64,000 nucleotides of DNA, from contig CAILWW010000010.1 of the NCBI GenBank assembly GCA_903838035.1, forward strand, positions 1-64,000, in the 5' to 3' direction. A program made the translations under genes and the position numbers. Positions 37,683-50,036 of this stretch are shown here, piece after piece. The DNA comes from an uncultured Actinomycetes bacterium. GTDB lineage: Bacteria; Actinomycetota; Actinomycetes; Nanopelagicales; Nanopelagicaceae. Position 1 is the first letter of the stretch. Every line of letters begins with the position of its first letter. The notes below the pieces were generated by a model, which worked only from the letters and a program-made list of their open reading frames with translations, searched no databases and was not told the origin of the DNA.

Positions 37683-37708
37683 GACTATTACTGCTTAGCT
37701 TTCAAGAA

Positions 37709-38953
37709 TTACAAGTTGGCTGAGCCATCCTTGAAGTTCTTGTTGATGATTGCAGCTGCAGCATCAAGTGTTGCGCTGACATCCTTACCCTTTACGAAGA
37801 TATCGGTGTAAGCAGCGGCAATGGTGTCGTACCAGTTTGTGCCGCCAGCCTTATCGTCGAGAAGTGGGCTGATTTGTGCCATTCCAGTTGATCCAGCCTT
37901 GGTGATACCAAGAGTATTTGGGTCTGTAACGAGTGGAATTGCATTGATATTTGCTGGTGGACGCTTTGAAGCCTTGTACATGGCAACTTGTCCATCAACG
38001 CTACCGAGGTAGTTCATAACAACCTTTTGCGCACCAAGTGCGACACCGTGTTGTGCAGCAAATGATGTTACGTAAGCTCCTGAGTAGTTAACCCACTGAG
38101 CTCCGTTTGTTGTTGCGGTTGAACCAGGTACGGAAGAGATTGAGTACTTGATTCCAGCCTTGGTGAAGCCATCAAGGTTCCATGCACCGGTGATAGCAAA
38201 AGGAATCTTTCCGGCCTTGAATGCATCGCCGCAGTTATCCCATTGGAAGAATCCGTTGGACTTGCCTGATGAATCAAGTAGGTAGGTCTTGATGTTGCTC
38301 TTGAATGATGTTGAGTTGAAGAGAGTTGAAGATGCATCGATTGATGAACCCTTAACCTTCCAAGCGCCGCCACCAAATGCAGTGATGATGCCTTGAGTTC
38401 CCCATGTTCCGTCAACAGCACAAACGCCGCCGGTTAGGCCCTTTGCACTCTTATTAGCCAAGTACCAAGCAACCGCATCCTTCATTGTTGCTGGAACTCC
38501 TGCTGTGTAGAGGCCGGTGTTGGTGATGAAACCAGTGGTATCTAGATCTGTTGGCATTCCGTAAGCCTTGCCGCGGTATGACATTGCAGAGATAGCAGCA
38601 CCTGGGATTTGTGACTTAACAATGGCACCGAAAGGAAGTGAAACGATCTTTCCTGATGCTGCGCCTTGTGTTGCAATAGATGCTGGACCGGTCATGATGT
38701 CAGGTCCGCCAGCAGCGGTTGCCTTATCCCACGCGCTTTGAAGAGCATCGAGCGCTGAGTAGAACTTAACTGAGATTACATATCCTGGAGCGATGGTTGT
38801 ATTTCCATCGAGCAGGGTCTTGAGCTGTGGACCGCGATCATTGTCGGCCCAGACGAGAATTGTCTTTGGCGCTGCATGTGCACTTGGAACAAGTGCGGCA
38901 GAGATAGCCAAAGCGGACGCGGCGATAATGCCTACGATTCCTTTGCGCTTCAT
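37709..38953 (-). CDS. malE: Maltose-type ABC transporter substrate-binding protein
   Basis: Signal peptide MKRKGIVGIIAASALAISAALVPSAHA; extracellular solute-binding family 1 fold features; in operon with malFG-like genes. Confidence 0.86.
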   Translation of the reverse strand: MKRKGIVGIIAASALAISAALVPSAHAAPKTILVWADNDRGPQLKTLLDGNTTIAPGYVISVKFYSALDALQSAWDKATAAGGPDIMTGPASIATQGAASGKIVSLPFGAIVKSQIPGAAISAMSYRGKAYGMPTDLDTTGFITNTGLYTAGVPATMKDAVAWYLANKSAKGLTGGVCAVDGTWGTQGIITAFGGGAWKVKGSSIDASSTLFNSTSFKSNIKTYLLDSSGKSNGFFQWDNCGDAFKAGKIPFAITGAWNLDGFTKAGIKYSISSVPGSTATTNGAQWVNYSGAYVTSFAAQHGVALGAQKVVMNYLGSVDGQVAMYKASKRPPANINAIPLVTDPNTLGITKAGSTGMAQISPLLDDKAGGTNWYDTIAAAYTDIFVKGKDVSATLDAAAAIINKNFKDGSANL

Positions 38954-39020
38954 GTATTTCCTCCATTTAAACGTCGCACGAGGGATGCGAACATCTAATT
39001 AAACCGTAGTTCTAGGAGGT

Positions 39021-39040
39021 TTCCTACTCGTGGGTAGGAA
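39021..39040. promoter_or_regulatory. Candidate operator upstream of malE
   Basis: Inverted repeat TTCCTAC-TCGTGG-GTAGGAA in the malE/gltA intergenic region. Confidence 0.35.
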
Positions 39041-39098
39041 TGACACGGGTAAATTGAGTAAATTCTGTGATTGTTATCAAACCGTAATCATATGAGAG

Positions 39099-40211
39099 TT
39101 AGTTGTGAAGTGCGTACACGCTCTCATCCCAGCCCTTAACTTCAGAGACCTTGCGAGGGGCATGGCCAACGTAGCGAGAGGATGGACGAATAATGCGACC
39201 GGTCTTCTTCTGCTCGAGGATATGAGCCGACCAACCCGCAGTGCGCGCAGCTGTGAACATCGATGTAAAGAGATGCGCTGGAATCTCGGCGAAATCAAGG
39301 ACGATTGCCGCCCAGAATTCCACGTTAGTTTCTAGAACGCGATCTGGATAGCGCTCGTGAAGTTCAGCAAGGGCCGCCTGCTCAAGCGCTACTGCTACTT
39401 CATAACGTGGTGAACCCAGTTCTTGTGCAATTCGACGAAGTGTGCGAGCGCGTGGATCTTCTGCGCGATAAACGCGGTGACCAAAGCCCATCAAACGTTC
39501 GCCGCGATCCATAATTCCCTTAACGTAGGCAACTGGATCGCCTGACTTTTCGACATCTTCAATCATAGAAAGTACGCGTGCTGGAGCACCACCGTGAAGT
39601 GGGCCAGACATTGCACCAATCGCACCTGAAATAGAGGCCGCGACATCTGCACCAGTTGAAGCGATAACTCGAGAGGTAAATGTGGAGGCGTTCATTCCGT
39701 GTTCTGCGGCTGATACAAAGTAAGCATCGACTGCGCGCACATGCTTTGGATCAGGCTCACCGCGCCAACGAATCATCATGCGCTCTACAGCGGTATCGGC
39801 CTTATCAATTTCAGATTGTGGAACGGTAGGTGCGGTACCGCGCGCAGCTTGTGCAACGTATGAAAGAACCATGACTGAGACGCGAGCAAGTTGATTGCGA
39901 GCTTCTTCATCGGAGGTATCGAGAAGTGGCTTTAAGCCCCAAGCTGGTGCCAGCATTGCAATTGCTGATTGAACATCTACGCGAACATCTCCGGAGTGAA
40001 CTGGGATTGGAAATGGTTCGGCTGGTGGAAGGCCCGGGTTGAACTCATCATCAACGAGCAAGCCCCAAACATTTCCAAAGGAGACGCGACCTACGAGATC
40101 TTCGATATCAACGCCACGGTAGCGAAGGGCGCTGCCTTCTTTATCCGGCTCTGCAATTGTTGATTCAAAAGCAATAACGCCTTCTAGTCCTGGTTTGAAA
40201 TCATCGGCCAC
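39099..40211 (-). CDS. gltA: Citrate synthase
   Basis: MSGPLHGGAPARVLSMIED, GFGHRVYRAEDPRA, RPSSRYVG. Confidence 0.95.
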   Translation of the reverse strand: MADDFKPGLEGVIAFESTIAEPDKEGSALRYRGVDIEDLVGRVSFGNVWGLLVDDEFNPGLPPAEPFPIPVHSGDVRVDVQSAIAMLAPAWGLKPLLDTSDEEARNQLARVSVMVLSYVAQAARGTAPTVPQSEIDKADTAVERMMIRWRGEPDPKHVRAVDAYFVSAAEHGMNASTFTSRVIASTGADVAASISGAIGAMSGPLHGGAPARVLSMIEDVEKSGDPVAYVKGIMDRGERLMGFGHRVYRAEDPRARTLRRIAQELGSPRYEVAVALEQAALAELHERYPDRVLETNVEFWAAIVLDFAEIPAHLFTSMFTAARTAGWSAHILEQKKTGRIIRPSSRYVGHAPRKVSEVKGWDESVYALHN

Positions 40212-40374
40212 GAGTTACTCCTTCTAGCGCCTGCTGATGCCGGCTTCTACTGGTCATATTCTCTTACGCTTGCGCCCGCCAAACAAAATTAGAAGCTAAC
40301 TCGTTACGCGTAGCGAAAGTGACCTCCAATACATGAGCGCCCCATTTCTGCTCGCGCTGTCGTACAGTGAAGGC

Positions 40375-41052
40375 ATGAGCCAGGAGCAGCCTCGACTTAC
40401 CAAAGAGATCATCCGCGAAATGCGCCGCAGCTACGGGCAGGCCGGCCTTGCCGAAAGCGCTGCACCAATGAATCCCGTTGAACTCTTCCACTCGTGGCTC
40501 GCGCAGGCCGCCGCAAATGAATACATCGTCGAACCAAATGCCATGGTCATCTCCACCGTCAGCGATGGGGCGCCAGTATCTCGCTCGGTGTTGCTTAAAG
40601 ATTTCTCCGATGCCGGATTCACATTCTTCACCAACTATGAATCTCGCAAGGCTCAAGCACTTGAAGAGAACTCGCAGATCGCGCTGCTCTTCCCTTGGTA
40701 TGCAATGGAGCGACAGGTTTCAATTCTCGGAGTCGCAAAAAAAGTGAGCCGCGAAATTAGCGCTGAATATTTTGCAACCAGACCATGGGGCAGCCAAATT
40801 GGTGCGTGGGCCAGCTCCCAATCTCGCCCAGCTGGCTCTCGGGAGGAATTGGAGAGTAAGTACAACGAATATGCTCTTAAGTATCCCGAAGGTAGCCTCG
40901 TTCCACTTCCTGATCATTGGGGTGGCTATCTCGTTGAAGCAACCAGCATTGAATTCTGGCAAGGTCGCCACTCCAGACTTCATGACCGTTTGATATACAC
41001 CAGAGCAACGCCGGCCGTAAGTGATTGGTCTCGAAGCCGTCTATTCCCATAG
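40375..41052 (+). CDS. pdxH: Pyridoxamine 5'-phosphate oxidase
   Basis: SVLLKDFSDAGFTFFTNYESRKAQ, EFWQGRHSRLHDR; start at internal ATG 40375. Confidence 0.95.
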   Translation: MSQEQPRLTKEIIREMRRSYGQAGLAESAAPMNPVELFHSWLAQAAANEYIVEPNAMVISTVSDGAPVSRSVLLKDFSDAGFTFFTNYESRKAQALEENSQIALLFPWYAMERQVSILGVAKKVSREISAEYFATRPWGSQIGAWASSQSRPAGSREELESKYNEYALKYPEGSLVPLPDHWGGYLVEATSIEFWQGRHSRLHDRLIYTRATPAVSDWSRSRLFP

Positions 41053-42183
<1,131 letters not shown>

Positions 42184-42223
42184 AAGAACTTTAACTCTCG
42201 CCGTACTTGTAGGCGTAACTTTG

Positions 42224-43480
42224 TTAATACTTCTCTCCAGGCGCTAGAACATCTGCCACCAAAATACTTGCAGGCGGCTTTAATTTCCCACGCAGAAGCA
42301 GATAAATAATAGAAATTGAGATGATGGTTACTCCGCCGCAGAGACCAATCATTTGACGAGTTCCAATCGCAGTTGCTAGCCAGCCGATTAAGGGCGATCC
42401 CACAGGAGTACCACCTAAGAAGATGGTGAGATAGATGCCCATCACGCGACCACGAATTGCCGGATCAGTACGCACCTGAACATAGGAGTTGGCTGCAATC
42501 ATCGTGGTTAAGCCGAGTGCACCAGCAATTGGAAGAGTCAGCGCGTAAGTGAAATAGCTTGGAGCCAGAGCGGAGAGCGCGACGCTCGCGCCAAAGATGG
42601 TGGCAAAGAAGATAATAAATCGGGGACTGCGCTTTGCATCGAGCTTGGCAGAGAGCAACGCTCCTGAAAGCGAGCCAACCGCAACTACGCTACCCAAACT
42701 TCCATAAGAGGCTGCACCTTTGTGAAACTCTGAGGTCGCCATCAGCGCGGTAAATATTTGGAAATTAAGTCCGAAGGTGGCGGCGAAGAAGACGGTCGCC
42801 ATGACGGCAAAGATATCCGGACGGGCCTTCACATATTGCCAGGCTTCCCGAATCTTGGCCCGCTCTTGTGGCGCAGCTTCGATGTGGAGCTGATCCTCAT
42901 CAATGAAATATAAGGCGATAATCACAAATAGATATGAGGCGGCATTGATGAGAAATGAGGGACCGGTTCCAAACCAAGCAATTAATAATCCCGAGAGACC
43001 TGGGCCGATTAGCCTGCCAGCGTTGAAATTAGCCGAGTTGAGCGAAACCGCATTTGCTAAATCACTCTTGCCCACCATCTCGGATGTAAATGATTGGCGG
43101 ATAGGCGCATCAATTGCAGTAAATAACCCCAGCGCAAAAGCTAAGAGATAGACATGCCAGATTGCCACATGATGAGTAGTCACCAAAATTCCAAGAATTG
43201 CCGCAACTACTCCGCCGCCAAGATTTGTTATATAAAGAAGAGTTCTCTTATTAAATCGATCTGCCAGTCTGCCGCCATACAAACTAAAGAGCAGAGAAGG
43301 AAGAAATTGCAGTCCGGTTACTAAACCGAGATCTCGCCCACTATGAGTGAGTTGTAATACCAGCCAATCTTGCGCAACTCGCTGGGTCCACGTTCCGATA
43401 TTGGATGCGGCATTTGCTGGATAGAGAATACGAAAATTTCTATGTCTGAAGGAGCGAAGCGAGCCCTCAGGATTAATCAT
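42224..43480 (-). CDS. MFS transporter (DUF894/enterobactin-exporter-like)
   Basis: 12-TM pattern; RNFRILYPANAASNIGTWTQRVAQDWLVLQLT. Confidence 0.9.
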   Translation of the reverse strand: MINPEGSLRSFRHRNFRILYPANAASNIGTWTQRVAQDWLVLQLTHSGRDLGLVTGLQFLPSLLFSLYGGRLADRFNKRTLLYITNLGGGVVAAILGILVTTHHVAIWHVYLLAFALGLFTAIDAPIRQSFTSEMVGKSDLANAVSLNSANFNAGRLIGPGLSGLLIAWFGTGPSFLINAASYLFVIIALYFIDEDQLHIEAAPQERAKIREAWQYVKARPDIFAVMATVFFAATFGLNFQIFTALMATSEFHKGAASYGSLGSVVAVGSLSGALLSAKLDAKRSPRFIIFFATIFGASVALSALAPSYFTYALTLPIAGALGLTTMIAANSYVQVRTDPAIRGRVMGIYLTIFLGGTPVGSPLIGWLATAIGTRQMIGLCGGVTIISISIIYLLLRGKLKPPASILVADVLAPGEKY

Positions 43481-43510
43481 GCTTTGAAGAATACTCGTTA
43501 TGCTTGCGAT

Positions 43511-43693
43511 ATGAGATTGTTCGGCAACGTATCAGTGATCATCGCTGGAACTGTGATGTGGCTCATTGCTCTGGTAATTGCTCTTGCAATTAATGCCCGC
43601 AGCAATGCCATATGGATCTGCATCGTCGGTGCTTTGCTTGGCCTAGTAGGCCTTCGTTACACAATTCGCAGAGCGAGAAGAGAGCAGATTTAG
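43511..43693 (+). CDS. Small two-TM membrane protein (DUF2530-like)
   Basis: MRLFGNVSVIIAGTVMWLIALVIALAINARSNAIWICIVGALLGLVGLRYTIRRARREQI. Confidence 0.7.
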   Translation: MRLFGNVSVIIAGTVMWLIALVIALAINARSNAIWICIVGALLGLVGLRYTIRRARREQI

Positions 43694-44073
43694 CCTTCGA
43701 TTTGGCTGGCGATACCGCGCAGCACTTTGGCTAGACGCTCTGCATCAGCTCCGGATGGATGGCGCCCATGGCGAATTCCATTTCCGACTTTATCCAAAAT
43801 TTTGATGGTGTCTTCAATCATGGTCGCAAGATCATCGGCGTTAGCGCGAGTATTTGCAACTACTGATGCTGGCTCTTCGAGAACGTGAACCGCGTGAGCT
43901 TGTGGCCCGCGTCGTCCTTCGATGATGCTGAATTCAAGTTTTGTTCCAGGCTTTACTGTGGCAACACCGGCAGGAAGGGCGGAGGATGCGAGGTAAACAT
44001 CTTCGCTCTCATCGGATGCAATAAATCCAAACCCTTTTTCAAGGCTGTACCACTTCACGCGACCGACTGGCAT
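43690..44073 (-). CDS. Cold-shock domain protein
   Basis: GRVKWYSLEKGFGFIASDESEDVYLASSAL, extended C-terminus. Confidence 0.93.
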   Translation of the reverse strand: MPVGRVKWYSLEKGFGFIASDESEDVYLASSALPAGVATVKPGTKLEFSIIEGRRGPQAHAVHVLEEPASVVANTRANADDLATMIEDTIKILDKVGNGIRHGRHPSGADAERLAKVLRGIASQIEG

Positions 44074-44151
44074 TGTGACTCCTTGTTGTTAGGTTTAATT
44101 AGATTCGGGGCCGCATTTCTGCGGGCTGCTTCTCGGAAGGGAAAGTTTAAC

Positions 44152-44859
44152 CTATTCGGCAGTGACCATGGCTTCGGAATGTGCTCCGCAACCGTGATCG
44201 ACCGAGACTACGCGTGCGTCCTCGGGTGACAAGACGTTGGCGCAGACCCCAAATGCTGAACGTAGTGATCCGGCTATCGGAATAAAAAACCCACAGGACT
44301 GACATGGCTTCGGGGCGTTCTGGGCCATTGGCGAGTTCGGGCCGCGATCACCTTCATACCAACGCTTGCTCGCTAAGTCGCGACCAACGATGGAGAGAAC
44401 GCGCGCACGCCCTAAACCAAATTCAAAGAGTTGTGATGGATCGAGTTCTTCATCGCCAGGCAGAGCTGCATAGCCAGGAACCAAACGCTCATCATTGGCT
44501 GATGTAGGAATGATGTCGCCAACACCAACATCGCCCGGAAGAATGCGATCTTTATAAGCAACCCATTCCGGAGCAAGAAGTGATTCCTCGCCGGGGAGTA
44601 GGACTACATCACAAACAGTTGCGGATGATGATGAATCAACTTTTGCAAGTGATACCGCCCAACGCCAACCCATATATCCAGGGAGCGCCGCTTCAAAAAG
44701 ATAAGTCGCAATACGCGCATCAGTATTTCCATCTGCCGAACTTTCATCGGTATCGACAGATACGAGCGTGCCGACAAAATCAGAATTAACCGCATCCTCT
44801 ATTGCGGCAGCACGAGCGAGCTCTGCTGCGTTGAAAGGATCGATAATTGCCATGTGCAT
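44152..44859 (-). CDS. DUF3027 family protein
   Basis: AEIARAAAIED..., YMGWRWAVSLAKVD, CQSCGFFIPIAGSLRSAFGVCANVLSPEDARVVSVDHGCGAHSE; adjacent to cold-shock gene as in other actinobacteria. Confidence 0.85.
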   Translation of the reverse strand: MHMAIIDPFNAAELARAAAIEDAVNSDFVGTLVSVDTDESSADGNTDARIATYLFEAALPGYMGWRWAVSLAKVDSSSSATVCDVVLLPGEESLLAPEWVAYKDRILPGDVGVGDIIPTSANDERLVPGYAALPGDEELDPSQLFEFGLGRARVLSIVGRDLASKRWYEGDRGPNSPMAQNAPKPCQSCGFFIPIAGSLRSAFGVCANVLSPEDARVVSVDHGCGAHSEAMVTAE

Positions 44860-44870
44860 ACCTTAAAGGA

Positions 44871-44913
44871 GAAAGGCCCCGAATAATAATTTACGCATTA
44901 TTCGAGGCCTTTC
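44871..44913 (-). terminator. Stem-loop downstream of groEL
   Basis: 17-position stem GAAAGGCCCCGAATAAT / ATTATTCGAGGCCTTTC with a single C/A mismatch. Confidence 0.65.
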
Positions 44914-44931
44914 CCGCAGAACTTTCTGAGT

Positions 44932-46596
<1,665 letters not shown>

Positions 46597-46623
46597 TTAT
46601 CACTCTGACCCCTTGAGTGCTAA
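46597..46623 (-). promoter_or_regulatory. CIRCE element (HrcA operator)
   Basis: Minus strand TTAGCACTC-AAGGGGTCA-GAGTGATAA; one arm perfect, N9 spacer, other arm one mismatch. Confidence 0.92.
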
Positions 46624-46666
46624 CGCCTAATCTAGGGCAATTTTGAAATCAACGCCAAGTCGAAAC

Positions 46667-46725
46667 CGATTTAGGCTCCACTGGCGGCCTGCAAAAAGCC
46701 AACGCCGCCTCACGGAGCTAAATCG
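46667..46725. repeat. 59-nt imperfect hairpin between groEL regulatory region and DUF3263 gene
   Basis: CGATTTAG/CTAAATCG (8 bp), CTCC/GGAG (4 bp), GGCGGC/GCCGCC (6 bp) nested. Confidence 0.7.
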
Positions 46726-46767
46726 ATATTCGCCGAATTGCGGGGTGGGCAACCGCCCTAGAGCGAG

Positions 46768-47046
46768 CTACTTGGAGCGGGCGTTGGTGCGAGCTTCGCG
46801 CAGGCGGCGCAGGCGCTTTACCAGCATGGGCGAAGCGAGAAGTGCATCTTCGCGGTCAATCAGGTTATTCAAAAGTTGGTAGTAAGCCGGAGGGGCCATA
46901 TCGAAAAGCTCTTTGATGGCGCTCTCTTTGGCGCCGGCATAACGCCACCATTGGCGCTCGAATTCGAGGATGCGGACTTCAAGCTCGGTCAAAATCGCGG
47001 ATTGAAGAGCGAGCTGATCTAGTTGTTGAAGTGAGGCGTTTTCCAT
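46768..47046 (-). CDS. DUF3263 family protein
   Basis: ILEFERQWWRYAGAKESAIKELFDMAPPAYYQLLNNLIDREDALLASPMLVKRLRRLREAR. Confidence 0.88.
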   Translation of the reverse strand: MENASLQQLDQLALQSAILTELEVRILEFERQWWRYAGAKESAIKELFDMAPPAYYQLLNNLIDREDALLASPMLVKRLRRLREARTNARSK

Positions 47047-47105
47047 ATCCGCATACTAAGTGAAGGGGCTGACAATTTCTGGAATTTGAGCAAGTTTTTC
47101 AATAT

Positions 47106-48470
47106 TTAAAGTGTTGCCAATATCGCTTCAATATCGCTGACTTTTGTCCAGGGATTTACTATCGCAAATCGCAAAATGGGCTGCCCTTTATGGGCCGATG
47201 GCGTCACAAATCCGATCTGGTCGGCGAGCAATTTATCGGACCATTCTTGATATTGCGCAGCGCTCCAACCATCTCGCGTAAATGCCACAATCGAGAGTTC
47301 GGGTTCCATCAGCAAAGTTAAACGAGGGTGCTGCTTAATCAATTCTGCGGCATCACGCGCCATCTGCATCGTTGCTTCTACCGCGTCGGCATATTCATTT
47401 GTGCCATGCGCTGCAAGTGAGAACCAGAAAGGTAAACCGCGCGCTCGCCGGGTGAGGTTGATGGCGTAATCCGATGGATTCCATTCGCCATCATCTTCCA
47501 AAGTATCAAGATAGGCAGCATGTTGAGTATGCGCCTTCTTTCCCGTCGATGGATCGCGATAAATCAAAGCACAGGCATCGAAGGGCGCGAATAACCATTT
47601 GTGTGGATCGACAATTAATGAGTCAGCCATTTCCACACCATTAAATAATGGACGAACATCTGGAGCGCAGAGACCAGCAAGGCCATATGCACCATCGACG
47701 TGGAACCAAATTCCGCGCTCCTTTGCGAAGCTACCAATGCTGGTTAAGTTATCGATTATTCCTAAATTAGTTGTTCCGGCCGTTGCCACAATGGCAAAGA
47801 CTCCATGTCCTGGATGCTCTGATAAATAGCTATCAATTTCCTGAGCGCATGCTGCTCCTTGTAAAGATCCGGAGGCATCGGGCTCAATCAAGATTACTTC
47901 TACATCCATTACTGCCGCCGCAGATTTAATCGATGAGTGCGCTTCCGCGCTGGCGGCAACCGCCCAACGCTTTACTTCCGGGTGCTTTTCTCGAGCATCC
48001 ATCCGTGCGGCTACAAGTGCCGATAAATTTCCAATCGTTCCACCTTGCACAAAGACTCCGCCGGCACTTTCTGGCAGACCTGCTAAATCGGAAATCCAAC
48101 GCAGCGCTTGATTCTCTGCGTAAACAGCGCCTGCGCCTTCTAGCCAGGAACCGCCATAAAGCGCGCTTGCTCCAACCACGAGATCAAAGAGGTTTGCGTA
48201 TTCGCTTGGCGCGGATGGAATGAATGCGAGATAACGCGGATGATCGGTTGAGATGCAAGCGGTGGCTAGTACATCTTTAAAGAGTTCGAGCGTTTTGTGC
48301 CCGCCCATACCTTCTGGGGTAATCGTATTTCCGGTGAGCGCAAAGAGCTCTTCTGGAGATTTGGGGTGATCTAGTGGCGGATCGGTGCGAAGTCGAACCA
48401 AGCTGTACTGAAGAATTTCATGTGCAAGTTCTTCGACTTCTGGAGTGAACTCATGCACCGGTCTTAGCAT
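47106..48470 (-). CDS. PLP-dependent group II amino acid decarboxylase
   Basis: GVFVQGGTIGNLSALVAAR, WFHVDGAYGLAG, SLIVDPHKWLFAPFDACALI. Confidence 0.92.
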   Translation of the reverse strand: MLRPVHEFTPEVEELAHEILQYSLVRLRTDPPLDHPKSPEELFALTGNTITPEGMGGHKTLELFKDVLATACISTDHPRYLAFIPSAPSEYANLFDLVVGASALYGGSWLEGAGAVYAENQALRWISDLAGLPESAGGVFVQGGTIGNLSALVAARMDAREKHPEVKRWAVAASAEAHSSIKSAAAVMDVEVILIEPDASGSLQGAACAQEIDSYLSEHPGHGVFAIVATAGTTNLGIIDNLTSIGSFAKERGIWFHVDGAYGLAGLCAPDVRPLFNGVEMADSLIVDPHKWLFAPFDACALIYRDPSTGKKAHTQHAAYLDTLEDDGEWNPSDYAINLTRRARGLPFWFSLAAHGTNEYADAVEATMQMARDAAELIKQHPRLTLLMEPELSIVAFTRDGWSAAQYQEWSDKLLADQIGFVTPSAHKGQPILRFAIVNPWTKVSDIEAILATL

Positions 48471-49968
48471 CCTTTGTTCGCGCGCTCTTTACCAGATTAC
48501 GGAGCATTGTAGGGAATACAAAAGAATGCAATGGCAAGATTGCAAACCAGTAAGCCTGGCCGCCAAGGCCACGTGGTGAGAAGAGAGCCTCTTGTGTAAC
48601 TCGTCGCAAAAGTTTTCCATTAACTTCTACCTCTTCTAACCGAAATTCTAGCCATGCCTTTCCCGGCAGAATCATCTCGGCATAAAGGCGAAGTTTCTCG
48701 CCCGGAATAACTTCTTCTACTCGCCAAAAATCTAAACTATCACCGACGCGCAAATGCTTCGGATCGCGGCGACCTCTGCGAAGTCCAACTCCCCCAACCA
48801 TTCGATCGAGAACTCCACGGGCCCACCAAAGAAAATCTACGCCATACCAACCGGTCTGGCCACCAATTTCTTCAATGCTCTGCCACAAACTTACGCGCGA
48901 GACATCCACTGTTACATCGCGATGATCTTTATAAAGAGTTTCACCAGCCCAGGCGGGATCGCTCTGTGCCTTCTGCCATGGGGCGGTCGGAGCGGTGGCA
49001 TCAGACCAGCGAGTTTCTACTTCTCCCTTAGTTGTACGAGAAAGAGCGTACTCGATGGATTGCTTTAAGTTCAGCAACCCATGTGGAGGCGGAGGGATGA
49101 TGGCATCAATCGACTTGTTTGGATCTGCAACAACTTCACTGATGAGGGAATGCACGAGTGGTTTGGCAAGAGATGCCGGCACTGGAGTGACAAGTCCAAT
49201 CCACAAACTCGAAAGTCCGGGAGTGAGAACCGGAATTTTAATTATCCATCGACGTCTTAAGCCAGAGATCTTGGCAAAGGTCTGCATCATCTCTTCGTAA
49301 GTAATCACTTCTGGACCACCGATATCGAAAATCCCAGAGACTGGTTTAATCAAGAGCGCCGCCTGTGTGAGATACCAGAGCACATCTCGAACTGCGATCG
49401 GTTGCGTCTTATTCGTTACCCACTTAGGAGTGGTCATGATTGGCAGGCGGTGAGTTAAATGGCGAAGCATTTCAAAGGATGCCGAACCGGAACCAATAAT
49501 AATTCCGGCTCGAAATTCGAGAACCGGAACTTTTCCAGATGCAAGTTGTACACCGGTGTTAGCCCTGGAAGCGAGGTGTTGGCTAATCTTTTTATCGTTA
49601 GCAATTCCGCCTAGATAGACAATTTGCTTGACGCCGGATTCTTCGGCCGCGCGGGCGAAATTGCGGGCCATTTCCGCCTCAATTTCATCAAAGCGTGGGC
49701 CGAGATTAATAGAGTGCATTAAATAGAAAACTGTATGAATTCCTTGGAGTGCTGTCGTTACTTCTGCAAAGTTATTAGCATTTGCAACGCAAACCTCAAC
49801 TTCGTTAAACCAGGGTTGTCCTTTAATCTTCTTCTGATCTCGCACCATGACGCGAACATCGAGGCCCTCATCACATAATTGGCGCACGAGCCGGCCGCCG
49901 ACATAACCAGAAGCTCCCGTAACAAGAACTTTACGTTGGCCTGGGGTGCTCTGAATGGGAGAGTTCAT
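48451..49968 (-). CDS. NAD(P)H-binding SDR (extended) protein with DUF2867 C-domain
   Basis: VLVTGASGYVGGRLVRQL; C-terminal GWYGVDFLWWARGVLDRMVGGVGLRRGRRDP. Confidence 0.88.
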   Translation of the reverse strand: MNSPIQSTPGQRKVLVTGASGYVGGRLVRQLCDEGLDVRVMVRDQKKIKGQPWFNEVEVCVANANNFAEVTTALQGIHTVFYLMHSINLGPRFDEIEAEMARNFARAAEESGVKQIVYLGGIANDKKISQHLASRANTGVQLASGKVPVLEFRAGIIIGSGSASFEMLRHLTHRLPIMTTPKWVTNKTQPIAVRDVLWYLTQAALLIKPVSGIFDIGGPEVITYEEMMQTFAKISGLRRRWIIKIPVLTPGLSSLWIGLVTPVPASLAKPLVHSLISEVVADPNKSIDAIIPPPPHGLLNLKQSIEYALSRTTKGEVETRWSDATAPTAPWQKAQSDPAWAGETLYKDHRDVTVDVSRVSLWQSIEEIGGQTGWYGVDFLWWARGVLDRMVGGVGLRRGRRDPKHLRVGDSLDFWRVEEVIPGEKLRLYAEMILPGKAWLEFRLEEVEVNGKLLRRVTQEALFSPRGLGGQAYWFAILPLHSFVFPTMLRNLVKSARTKDAKTGA

Positions 49969-50036
49969 GTAATCAACAGTAGACTGCGCTTCTCAAATAA
50001 GAAACTTTTGTGAACTGAGTAGAGCGAGGTATTTGA

